Below are positions 1 to 5,833 of a stretch of DNA of 7,629 nt, piece after piece. A program made the translations under genes and the position numbers. A model generated the notes under the pieces. The model had not been told where the DNA came from, did no database searches, and saw nothing but the letters and a program-made list of their open reading frames with translations. The DNA comes from JBGPNN01 sp041487495 (GTDB lineage: Bacteria; Sysuimicrobiota; Sysuimicrobiia; Sysuimicrobiales; Humicultoraceae), in NCBI GenBank assembly GCA_041487495.1, contig JBGPNN010000168.1, positions 1 to 7,629 on the forward strand, written 5' to 3'. How positions within the stretch are numbered: the stretch's first letter is position 1; every line of letters starts with the position of its first letter.

Positions 1-77
1 CGCGCCGTGAAAGTCCCGGGATCTCTGAAGTACAAGCGCGTGTGTTGATCGCGTGAAGCGGTGAACTAGATCAGGTT

Positions 78-395
78 TTAGGCTCTGCCGGTGACGACTA
101 CCGCCCGTACAAGCCTTCCAGCGCACTCCGGGCAGACACCGTTTGCGAGCGTCTTCACGATGTACTGCGGGCCGGCCATGATGCCGCACCGTGCGCACGC
201 TCCAACCGGAGGGTGGTCCGGGCAGACATTGCGATGCATGAAGCGGCCGAGCCCCGCGCTCCACGCCACGCTTTTAGCCGGGGCGCACTCCAGCCGACGT
301 CCACAGCCGGGAACCGTACAGCGCCGCGGCGGGTTCACCACACGCTTTCGGCCGGACTGGTCCTCAACCCGACTTCTTAAACTGCCACGCTTCAC
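78..395 (-). CDS. small protein with two zinc-binding clusters, function unknown
   Basis: From a GTG at 395 this reads 105 residues. Two metal-binding groups are visible: an N-terminal one made of Cys26, Cys31 (CTVPGC) and Cys58/His61 (CPDH), perhaps with Cys37 or His54, and a C-terminal zinc ribbon with CARC (67-70) and CPEC (88-91). The cysteine spacing makes it very likely a real protein although I do not recognise a named family. Its first residues are basic. The reading frame stays open up to an ATG at 476, but that upstream part is antisense-like Arg/Ser-rich sequence lying over the ABM remnant, so I reject it. The start is uncertain: GTG 395 has only a weak purine-rich stretch upstream, and a GTG at residue 20 is an alternative. 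It overlaps the end of the ABM remnant by 32 bases, suggesting joint transcription. Zinc-ribbon proteins of this size often bind nucleic acid or protein, but nothing here decides the role. Confidence 0.6.
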   Translation of the reverse strand: MKRGSLRSRVEDQSGRKRVVNPPRRCTVPGCGRRLECAPAKSVAWSAGLGRFMHRNVCPDHPPVGACARCGIMAGPQYIVKTLANGVCPECAGRLVRAVVVTGRA

Positions 396-546
396 CCTCG
401 GTGATCTCGCCGCCGTTTCCCGACTTGACGAGGTAGTACGCGATGAAGCCCGGCGCTTTGCTGATGATTGGTACAAAGGCCTGGGTTGCTCGTCGAATCA
501 ATTCGTCAGGGGAATTCGACTTGTACTTCCGGATGCTTGCAAACAT
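364..546 (-). pseudogene. internally deleted antibiotic-biosynthesis-monooxygenase (ABM)-like gene
   Basis: This 60-residue frame begins like small ABM-domain proteins (ferredoxin-like fold, usually about 95-105 residues): MFASIRKYK at the start, DELIRRA, then FVPIISKAPGFIAYY, a stretch I recognise as typical of the family. After residue 45 the expected second beta-alpha-beta unit is missing and the protein passes straight to EITEGEAWQFKK, which resembles the usual extreme C-terminus of these proteins (…PEIT.GEV…). I infer an in-frame loss of roughly 35-45 central residues. The start is well supported by AAAGGGGG six bases before the ATG. A weak promoter (TTGAGG at 611-606, TGTGAT at 588-583, 17-base spacer) lies upstream. 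A 60-residue product could not form the full fold, so I call it a pseudogene, though a working short protein cannot be excluded. Confidence 0.65.
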
Positions 547-552
547 TTCGAT

Positions 553-560
553 CCCCCTTT
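553..560 (-). promoter_or_regulatory. strong ribosome binding site of the ABM remnant
   Basis: The minus strand reads AAAGGGGG followed by six bases and the ATG at 546. It fixes the start of the truncated ABM-like frame and shows that its 5' end is intact although the interior is missing. Confidence 0.6.
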
Positions 561-652
561 CTACGACGGAGCTGGACGTGCAATCACAGAGTTTCTACGG
601 TCATCCCTCAACTCCCTGGCGAGCGAGGAAGGCACGCGTGACGCTGAGCAAC

Positions 653-673
653 CCCGGGCGCTTCGGCGCCGGG
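653..673 (+). other. hairpin with C(UUCG)G tetraloop
   Basis: GGCGC at 657-661 pairs with GCGCC at 666-670 around TTCG, and CCC 653-655 pairs with GGG 671-673 with G656 bulged. As RNA on the plus strand this gives an eight-pair stem with the extra-stable cUUCGg loop. No T-run follows, so it is not a standard intrinsic terminator. It sits between the divergent ABM remnant and the secreted-protein gene, upstream of the latter's probable promoter. Confidence 0.45.
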
Positions 674-689
674 CCACCCCAGCGAGCCC

Positions 690-705
690 GTGACAGTACC
701 GTCAC
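690..705. promoter_or_regulatory. near-perfect palindrome, possible operator
   Basis: GTGACAGTACCGTCAC is a 16-base palindrome (GTGAC…GTCAC with GTAC at its centre) broken by a single mismatched pair. It lies one base before a -35-like TTGGCA at 707-712 in the gap between divergent genes. A dimeric regulator bound here would be well placed to control the secreted-protein gene at 756. The regulator is unknown and no second copy was seen in the window. Confidence 0.4.
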
Positions 706-706
706 A

Positions 707-735
707 TTGGCAGTGTAGTCTAAAGAACGTATGCA
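707..735 (+). promoter_or_regulatory. possible sigma-70-type promoter for the 756 gene
   Basis: TTGGCA (707-712, five of six consensus bases) and TATGCA (730-735, three of six) are separated by 17 bases. Transcription would begin around 742, giving a very short leader that still contains the AGGAGGG at 742-748. The weak -10 makes this tentative. Confidence 0.3.
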
Positions 736-755
736 CCAACCAGGAGGGAAACACG

Positions 756-1409
756 ATGCGGATCTTGCGGTTGATGATGAGTACCCTCGTGCTGATCGGC
801 CTCTCTTTTGCTTGGGCCGCACCACCGGCGCAGAGCCAGCCGGCGACACCAAATCTGGCCAAGGTCGCCGAGCTGAAGATGGCCGTGCGCGACCTCTACG
901 TCAATCATATCTTCTGGGTACGATCACTCGTGGTCTCGACCAGGCTCGGCGAGAGAACAGCCATCAGCGAAGCTGACGAGTACGGCGTGAAGAATGCCAA
1001 AGCCATCGGGCAATCTATTGCGCCCTTCTATGGTCAAGCGGCGGGAGACAAATTCGCCACGCTCTTTGTGGGGCATTATGCAGCGGTCAAAGCCTACATG
1101 GGGGCTTCGTTTGCGAGCAACTTCAAGGGCAACGAAGCGAGGAAGCGAGCTGCCGTGGACACCCTGACGAAAAATGCCAATGAGATCGCGGCGTTCGTGA
1201 GTTCAGCAAACCCGAACCTGCCGAAGGGGGCTGTGTACGGTCTTCTGACGGCCCACATCGGACACCATATCGCGGCGATCGATGCGATCGCGAAGAAGGA
1301 CTGGTCCCGCGACGCGGATGTGTGGGACCCGATGCTCATGCACATCTACAAGCTGTCTGACGCCCTGGTCGATGGGATCGCCAAACAGTTCCCGGACAAG
1401 TTTCAATAG
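756..1409 (+). CDS. secreted helical His-rich protein, function unknown
   Basis: The ATG at 756 follows AGGAGGG with good spacing, giving 217 residues; an upstream ATG at 690 in the same frame has no such site and would put 22 residues ahead of the signal peptide. The N-terminus is a classic signal peptide: basic start, hydrophobic core 8-20, small residues AAPPAQSQ near 21-28, so export is likely. The mature part looks all-helical. The pattern LRDLY-x-HI-x-W-x-R followed by IG-x-x-I-x-PFYG resembles short secreted bacterial proteins that some databases have called 'glycosyltransferase' without good reason; this has no glycosyltransferase signature. Histidines fall on successive predicted helices: His51, His107, His167/170/171 (HIGHH) and His196, which could line a metal or haem site. 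That is an inference. It is a monocistronic gene convergent with the membrane-protein gene at 1494-1892. Confidence 0.8.
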   Translation: MRILRLMMSTLVLIGLSFAWAAPPAQSQPATPNLAKVAELKMAVRDLYVNHIFWVRSLVVSTRLGERTAISEADEYGVKNAKAIGQSIAPFYGQAAGDKFATLFVGHYAAVKAYMGASFASNFKGNEARKRAAVDTLTKNANEIAAFVSSANPNLPKGAVYGLLTAHIGHHIAAIDAIAKKDWSRDADVWDPMLMHIYKLSDALVDGIAKQFPDKFQ

Positions 1410-1493
1410 GGACACCGTCGCTACCCCGGCGACCACCCCACACCCCGGAGGAGGCGAGAACTTCGCCAGCATCTCGACGGAAGTTCAGAAGAC

Positions 1494-1892
1494 TTACGCT
1501 AGCTGATTGAACAGTGGCGCGAACAACAAGACCACCGTCTCGATAGCCAGCAACATGAGGGACATCACACCCAGGGTAATGACCACGTCGGCGATCGGCC
1601 TGGTGCGGTAGTCCCCTTCGAGGCGGGTCCCAAAGCCGAGCGTGATCGCGGCCAAGGTCGCGACCACGCCCACCAGAAGGATGACGTGGTCATAAGGATT
1701 GTCACCCGGGTGCTGCGGCGCCGGGGCCCGCGGGCCACGAATCGCCGGTGGACCTGGAGTACCACCCGCACTCACGACTCTCGGACGCAGGGCATTGTCT
1801 CCCAGGGTTGGGAATGCCAGCGTTGTGTACAACCCGAGGTCGAGCCCGAGAATAATCGTTACGAGGACCATCGACAGCAGTCCGGAGCGCAT
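1494..1892 (-). CDS. three-helix membrane protein, unknown
   Basis: The ATG at 1892 is preceded by GAGGGGAGA at a suitable distance, and the 132-residue product is dominated by hydrophobic helices at about 5-27, 70-88 and 100-127. Between helices 1 and 2 lies a 42-residue loop rich in Pro, Gly and Arg (about 28-69), probably disordered; the third helix is preceded by a short charged loop (RLEGDYRTR, 90-98). I do not recognise a family, and no catalytic or metal-binding motif is visible. The gene stands alone, convergent with the secreted His-rich protein and divergent from the small secreted protein at 2094. Its good ribosome binding site and clear membrane topology support it being real. Confidence 0.7.
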   Translation of the reverse strand: MRSGLLSMVLVTIILGLDLGLYTTLAFPTLGDNALRPRVVSAGGTPGPPAIRGPRAPAPQHPGDNPYDHVILLVGVVATLAAITLGFGTRLEGDYRTRPIADVVITLGVMSLMLLAIETVVLLFAPLFNQLA

Positions 1893-2093
1893 CGTTCTCT
1901 CCCCTCAATCGCAGGTTCGAGATGTCCGTTGCGAACCGGCAGCCGGCACTGCCTGTCGTCCCTTACGGAAATTCGGACTTGCGGTGTTCGACGAGACCTG
2001 GCTCCACTCCTGCTCACGCCACGCTAAACCCCGACCCGAGACCGAAGGTCGAAGAGATGATGAAACCTATCCACCGGGGAGGGCGAATGGATC

Positions 2094-2408
2094 ATGCGGA
2101 CGCTGACCGCGGCTGCGCTTGCACTCGGTACGGTCCTGACGCTAGGCGGAATTGCCCAGGCAGGCACGATCAATCACAGGGAGCACCGGCAGATCCAACG
2201 GATCGCACAGGGCGTGCGGTCCGGTCAGCTCACGAATCGTGAGACGGCCAGGCTGCTGACGGAACAGGCCTACATCCGGGCGGAGGAATACCGGTTCCGC
2301 CACAGCGGCGGCGGTCTGAGCCCTCGCGAGCGGCTCCGCCTGCAGCACGACCTGAACCGGGCGAGCCGGGACATCTACCGGCAGAAGCACGACGGGCAGC
2401 ACCGATAG
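2094..2408 (+). CDS. small secreted protein with two LTxRE-type repeats
   Basis: The product is 104 residues. A signal peptide is clear: MRTLT start, hydrophobic core 6-20 and an AQA-G cleavage site after residue 23. The mature protein is very charged and helical. It contains two related units, SGQLTNRETARL (43-54) and SGGGLSPRERLRL (71-83), and ends in LNRASRDIYRQKHD. This pattern (RI..G..SG.LT..E, then LS.RER..L…SRDIYR.KHD) recurs in many short secreted bacterial proteins with no assigned role, and I recognise the pattern rather than a named family. The D/G-x-L-T/S-x-x-E rhythm superficially recalls degenerate EF-hands, but acidic ligands are lacking. GGGGAGGG at 2076-2083 lies ten bases before the ATG; another ATG at 2087 is out of frame. 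Confidence 0.75.
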   Translation: MRTLTAAALALGTVLTLGGIAQAGTINHREHRQIQRIAQGVRSGQLTNRETARLLTEQAYIRAEEYRFRHSGGGLSPRERLRLQHDLNRASRDIYRQKHDGQHR

Positions 2409-2422
2409 ACCTGTAGGCTCGT

Positions 2423-2788
2423 TTACGGCTCGGTGGGTGGCTGTGAGGGGTGCGCCGCACGACGAGCGATGCACTCCTCACACTCGCACAGATCGCTCCG
2501 CAGGCTGTTGAACGTGTAGAGCCCGGTATTGTGCCCATCCGACCACTCGAAACGCAGCGCGTAGTTCCCCACCCTGGAGACGCTCAGGGCGCGGATGTCG
2601 GGCCGGATGTCCTTGAGGGTCAATCGGGGCGGCCGGTACTTCCACTCCCCCACGCAGGCCGCGCAGGGACAGTTCAGGCGCAGACTGCTCCAGGTGTAGA
2701 CGCCATGATGGCCGTCGGACCAGGAGACGCGAAACGCCCCCTCTGCCACACTGTTCATCTCGACGGGCGTAGGCATCCGCGGGCTCAT
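2423..2788 (-). CDS. DUF971 / GBBH-like N-terminal domain protein
   Basis: The 121-residue product is a single DUF971 domain, the fold that forms the N-terminal zinc-binding part of gamma-butyrobetaine hydroxylase. In that enzyme zinc is held by a CxCxxC group and a later His in a W-D-x-H context; here these correspond to Cys40, Cys42, Cys45 (CPCAAC) and His86 (WSDGH, 82-86). The phrase VGNYALRFEWSDGHNTGLYTF is characteristic. The protein shows internal two-fold likeness: WSDGH at 23-27 and 82-86, and CPCAAC (40-45) mirrored by CECEEC (101-106). Stand-alone members have no settled function and there is no oxygenase domain here. Its ATG overlaps the glycosylase stop as TGATG, and AAAGGA lies upstream, so it is the last, translationally coupled gene of the operon. 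Confidence 0.85.
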   Translation of the reverse strand: MSPRMPTPVEMNSVAEGAFRVSWSDGHHGVYTWSSLRLNCPCAACVGEWKYRPPRLTLKDIRPDIRALSVSRVGNYALRFEWSDGHNTGLYTFNSLRSDLCECEECIARRAAHPSQPPTEP

Positions 2789-3591
2789 CAGCGTTGGTCC
2801 TTTCGACAGTAGAACGACGGCCGCCCTCCGACCCTTCCGGTGGCGATCTTCGTCTTGCAGACCAGGCACGGTTGGCCGCCGCGGCCGTAGACGGCCAGCC
2901 GGTAGCGACCCTTGCGGCCGTTGGCGTCGATGAATTCGGGCTCGCCGCCCGCGCGGATGCCGCGTCTCAGGACGGCGCGCATCGCGCGGTACAGCCGCGC
3001 CCAGTCGTCCGAGTGGAGGCTTTGCGCCGTGCGGCCGGGCCGCAGCCCCGCGGCAAAGAGGATTTCTTGCGCCCACAGGTTGCCAATCCCCGCCAGACGC
3101 GATTGATCGGTGAGCAGGTTGCGGAGCGCGCCGCGACCATTGACCAGATCGCGGAACCGGGCTGCCGTGACCGTCCGGTCCAGCGGATCGGCGCCAAGGG
3201 ATGCGAGATAGTCGACCGCACCGAGTTCGACCGTCGAATACAGGTTCAGGTTGCTGAGCTGCAAGTCGCGGAACTCGATGACGTTCCCGTCACTCAAGTG
3301 CACCACGACCGCGGTCCTCGCGTCGTTCAATGCGTCGGGTCTGACGAGGATCGTGCCCCACAGCGAGAAATGAAAGGTCATCGTCCATCCGCCGCTGAGG
3401 GCGAACAGCAGGGCCTTACCGCGCCGCGTGACCGCGATGAACGTGCGCCCGTTGAGGATGCGCTCCGCCTCACGCGGGTTGTGAGACCGCAGCGTCAGGG
3501 GCCGTGCGACCTCGAGGCGTTCGATCCGCCTTCCCACAACGCGCGGCTCGAGCGTGCGCCGCGCGGTTTCGACTTCAGGAAGTTCTGGCAC
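2788..3591 (-). CDS. mutM: Fpg/Nei-family DNA glycosylase/AP lyase, atypical
   Basis: This enzyme removes oxidised purines such as 8-oxoguanine and cleaves the resulting abasic site. The start must be the GTG at 3591, since it yields M-PELPEVE: the Pro becomes N-terminal after Met removal and acts as the nucleophile with the following Glu. The open frame extends to 3759 but would bury this Pro. Length is 267 residues, normal for the family. Lys59 (RRGKALLF), Asn171 (AGIGNLWAQEILF, in the helix-two-turn-helix) and Arg257 (GGR in the hairpin) are present. Two features deviate: FRDLQLSNLN (107-116) replaces the usual DPRRFG loop, and the zinc finger has Cys242, Cys245 and Cys262, but Asp265 where the fourth Cys is expected. 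I believe the FRDLQ form belongs to a distinct bacterial Fpg/Nei subgroup, so its substrate range may differ from MutM. It overlaps der by 17 bases. Confidence 0.85.
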   Translation of the reverse strand: MPELPEVETARRTLEPRVVGRRIERLEVARPLTLRSHNPREAERILNGRTFIAVTRRGKALLFALSGGWTMTFHFSLWGTILVRPDALNDARTAVVVHLSDGNVIEFRDLQLSNLNLYSTVELGAVDYLASLGADPLDRTVTAARFRDLVNGRGALRNLLTDQSRLAGIGNLWAQEILFAAGLRPGRTAQSLHSDDWARLYRAMRAVLRRGIRAGGEPEFIDANGRKGRYRLAVYGRGGQPCLVCKTKIATGRVGGRPSFYCRKDQR

Positions 3592-4915
3592 TGGCCTGTT
3601 CGCTTCGCTGGCGCAAGACGAAACGGAGCGGCACACCCGCAAGATTGAACTGCGCTCTGAGCGCCCGTTCCAAATACCGCCGGTACGCCTCGGGCATCCG
3701 CTTCGGCTCGTTGACGAACAGGACGACCGTGGGCGGCTGCGTCTGGGGCTGCGTGGCATAGTAGATCCTCAGGCGCCGGCCGACAGGATCGGCGGGCGGC
3801 TCGTGGGCCGCGACCGCGTCACCGATTGCGCGGTTCAGCGGCCCGGTGGGAATGCGCCCACGGTGGGCCGCCGCGACCTGGTCCACGGCCTCCAGAAGCG
3901 GGGCGATACCCCACCCCGCGGTGGCCGAAGTCGCCACCACCGGCGCGTACGCAATGAACCGCAGGGCGTGCAGGACGGCGCGGCGCCGCCGCGCGTCTAT
4001 CTCGGGCGATGTGGCGACCTTATCCCATTTGGTCATGTCGATGACGACCCCGCGGCCGGCATCGGCGATTTCCCGCGCGATACGTTGATCTTGATCGCCC
4101 ACGGGTTCGGCGGCGTCGAGCACCAGGACCGCCACGTCGGCCCGCTCGATAGCGCGGCGTGCGCGGGCCGCGCTGTACGCTTCTATCGGCTCATCGACCC
4201 GTGCGCGCCGGCGGAGCCCGGCGGTATCGATGAGGACGTAGCGGCGGCCGTCCCGCACAAAGGGCGTATCGACGGCGTCTCGCGTGGTCCCGGGCGCGGC
4301 GTCGACGACCACGCGGGACTCACCCAGCATCGCGTTGACCAAGGAGGATTTGCCCACGTTGGGGCGGCCCACCAGCGCCACGGCCACCGCGGGTGACTCG
4401 GGCTCCGCCGCCGTGACCGAGGCCTCGGGCAGCAGCGCGACAACCGCGTCCAGGAGGTCGCCGGTGCCGCGACCGTGGTGGGCCGAGACCGGGATCGGGT
4501 CGCCGAACCCGAGCGCGTAGAACTCGTGCGCCGACGGTTCAATCGACTCTGCGTCGACCTTGTTGGCGACGATCAGGACCGGCGCGCGCGCGCGACGCAC
4601 GACGTCCGCGATCTCGCGATCTTCGGGTAGAATCCCCGCGCGGGCATCCAGTACGAAGAGGATAACATCGGCCTCGGCGATGGCGAGCGTCACCTGGGCA
4701 CGCACCTGACCGCCCAGACCGCCGGCTGATCCCGAGACGAGGCCGCCGGTATCGACGACGGTAAACGGCCGGCCGCTCCACTCGGTCGGCGCGTAGAGGC
4801 GGTCGCGAGTCAGTCCCGGCACATCGTCCACGATCGCCAGGCGCTGGCGGACCAAACGATTGAAGAGAGCGGACTTTCCGACGTTGGGCCGGCCCACGAT
4901 GACGACGACCGGCAT
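3575..4915 (-). CDS. der: ribosome biogenesis GTPase Der (EngA)
   Basis: Der acts in 50S subunit assembly through two tandem GTPase domains and a C-terminal KH-like domain. In the first domain: GRPNVGKS (8-15), GLTRDR (34-39), DTGG (55-58), NKVD (118-121) and SA (144-145). In the second: GRPNVGKS (183-190), GTTRD (209-213), DTAG (230-233), TKWD (295-298) and SA (330-331). The KH-like part covers about 350-446 and includes the typical LFVNEPKRMPEAYRRYLE. Length 446 is normal. The second G4 box reads TKWD, not the usual NKWD; Thr is tolerated at this place in some GTPases. ATG 4915 gives the standard MPVVVIVGRPNVGKS start. A GTG at 4927 overlapping the ispH stop as GTGA would add four residues and is also possible; neither has a strong ribosome binding site, which points to coupling with ispH. 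Confidence 0.96.
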   Translation of the reverse strand: MPVVVIVGRPNVGKSALFNRLVRQRLAIVDDVPGLTRDRLYAPTEWSGRPFTVVDTGGLVSGSAGGLGGQVRAQVTLAIAEADVILFVLDARAGILPEDREIADVVRRARAPVLIVANKVDAESIEPSAHEFYALGFGDPIPVSAHHGRGTGDLLDAVVALLPEASVTAAEPESPAVAVALVGRPNVGKSSLVNAMLGESRVVVDAAPGTTRDAVDTPFVRDGRRYVLIDTAGLRRRARVDEPIEAYSAARARRAIERADVAVLVLDAAEPVGDQDQRIAREIADAGRGVVIDMTKWDKVATSPEIDARRRRAVLHALRFIAYAPVVATSATAGWGIAPLLEAVDQVAAAHRGRIPTGPLNRAIGDAVAAHEPPADPVGRRLRIYYATQPQTQPPTVVLFVNEPKRMPEAYRRYLERALRAQFNLAGVPLRFVLRQRSEQASARTS

Positions 4916-4923
4916 GGAGTGGA

Positions 4924-5799
4924 TCACGACGCCGCGGGAGCGGCTTCTGAGACCGGATCCTCCATCATGGCGCCGATATCTTGGAGCCGGCGGATGACCT
5001 CGGCGATCATCCACTCGGGTGTCGAGGCCCCGGACATTACGCCGACGCGCCTCACCCCGGCAAAAGTGGCGGGATCGAGTTCGTCCGCGACCTCGATATG
5101 GTGTGTCGGCAGCCGGCGCGCCCGCCCGATCTCGGCCAGGCGGGTTGTGTTGCTGCTGTGGTGCCCGCCGACGACGACCAAGGCGTCCACTTCGTCGACG
5201 AGTTTCTCGGCCTCTTCCTGGCGCACGGTGATCGCCGGACACAGCGTATTGAGGACTTTGAGCTCCTTGGTGCGGAGCGACAGGTCTCCGACGATGTCGC
5301 GGAAGTTTTCCATCGACTGCGTCGTTTGGGACATGACGCCGATCTTGCCGCGCAGTTTCACCGCGCGCGCTTCCTCTCGGGTGTGCACCACGGTGACCCG
5401 CTCACCCAGCACTTCTTTCAGCGTCACCATCTCCGGGTGACCGTGATCGCCGACCACAATCACCTGAAAGCCTTCTTCGACGAGTTTGAACGCCAGCGAG
5501 TGGGCGCGGATGACCACCGGGCACGTGGCATCGACGATGCGCATACCCTTGGCGCGGGCCGCGTCGAGCACCGCGTGTTCGACCCCGTAGGCCGAGACGA
5601 CGAACGCCTCACCACCGAGATTCTCGAGATCCTCCACCACCGCGACACCCGCCTGCTCGAGACGACCCACCACCTGCGGGTTATGGATCAGCGGGCCCCA
5701 GGTCTGCGCCTGCCCGCTGGTGGCGGTGGCTTCGGACATCTCCACGGCCCGGCGAACACCGCCGCAGAAGCCCTGATGCTTGGCGAGCACAATCTCCAA
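4924..5799 (-). CDS. ispH: 4-hydroxy-3-methylbut-2-enyl diphosphate reductase IspH (LytB)
   Basis: IspH is the last enzyme of the MEP pathway, reducing HMBPP to IPP and DMAPP with a [4Fe-4S] cluster. The three cluster cysteines are Cys12 (GFCGGV), Cys93 (DATCP) and Cys187 (NTLCPA). Substrate residues include His39 (LIHNPQVV), His121 and the proton-donor region Glu123 (HGHPEM), Thr159/Thr160 (SQTTQ), the Ser-Ser-Asn group 215-217 and Ser259 (SGAST). The residue matching the conserved His of the R/S-A-H-G-V motif is Tyr72 (SAYGV). I choose TTG at 5799 because it gives MEIVLAKHQGFCGGV, as in homologues, and has TGAGG six bases upstream; the frame continues to a TTG at 5823 with no support. Length is 291 residues. 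It is the first gene of the operon and presence of the MEP route is implied. Confidence 0.95.
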   Translation of the reverse strand: MEIVLAKHQGFCGGVRRAVEMSEATATSGQAQTWGPLIHNPQVVGRLEQAGVAVVEDLENLGGEAFVVSAYGVEHAVLDAARAKGMRIVDATCPVVIRAHSLAFKLVEEGFQVIVVGDHGHPEMVTLKEVLGERVTVVHTREEARAVKLRGKIGVMSQTTQSMENFRDIVGDLSLRTKELKVLNTLCPAITVRQEEAEKLVDEVDALVVVGGHHSSNTTRLAEIGRARRLPTHHIEVADELDPATFAGVRRVGVMSGASTPEWMIAEVIRRLQDIGAMMEDPVSEAAPAAS

Positions 5800-5805
5800 G
5801 ACACA

Positions 5806-5810
5806 CCTCA
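5806..5810 (-). promoter_or_regulatory. ribosome binding site fixing the ispH TTG start
   Basis: The minus strand reads TGAGG, six bases before TTG 5799. The spacing, together with the homologous N-terminus it yields, decides for this rare start over the upstream TTG at 5823. Confidence 0.6.
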
Positions 5811-5833
5811 GGAGGAGCCACAATCGCTATGTC

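Noticed and set aside
1..77. Possible RNA gene or gene remnant at the left edge
   Set aside because: No cloverleaf, terminator or coding signal could be made out on either strand.
91..693. 200-residue plus-strand open frame across the left edge
   Set aside because: It is antisense to the zinc-cluster protein and ABM remnant, which have family-like motifs and a ribosome binding site; its own product is Arg/Pro-rich with no motif.
1458..1486. Inverted repeat GAACTTC…GAAGTTC between convergent genes, possible terminator
   Set aside because: Only seven pairs with a 15-base loop and no T-run on either strand, so too weak to call.
1938..1953. GGCAG…CTGCC inverted repeat in the 1893-2093 divergent gap
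   Set aside because: Five pairs in GC-rich sequence is close to chance, and no promoter elements sit beside it.
3592..3759. 56-residue N-terminal extension of the glycosylase
   Set aside because: It is read out of frame within der and would hide the catalytic N-terminal proline.
2794..4396. Long plus-strand open frames opposite the glycosylase and der
   Set aside because: High GC leaves the antisense frames open; the minus-strand products carry full family motifs while these show none.
4916..5242. 109-residue N-terminal extension of Der
   Set aside because: The added part is an Arg-rich out-of-frame reading of ispH, and Der normally begins directly before the first GRPNVGKS.
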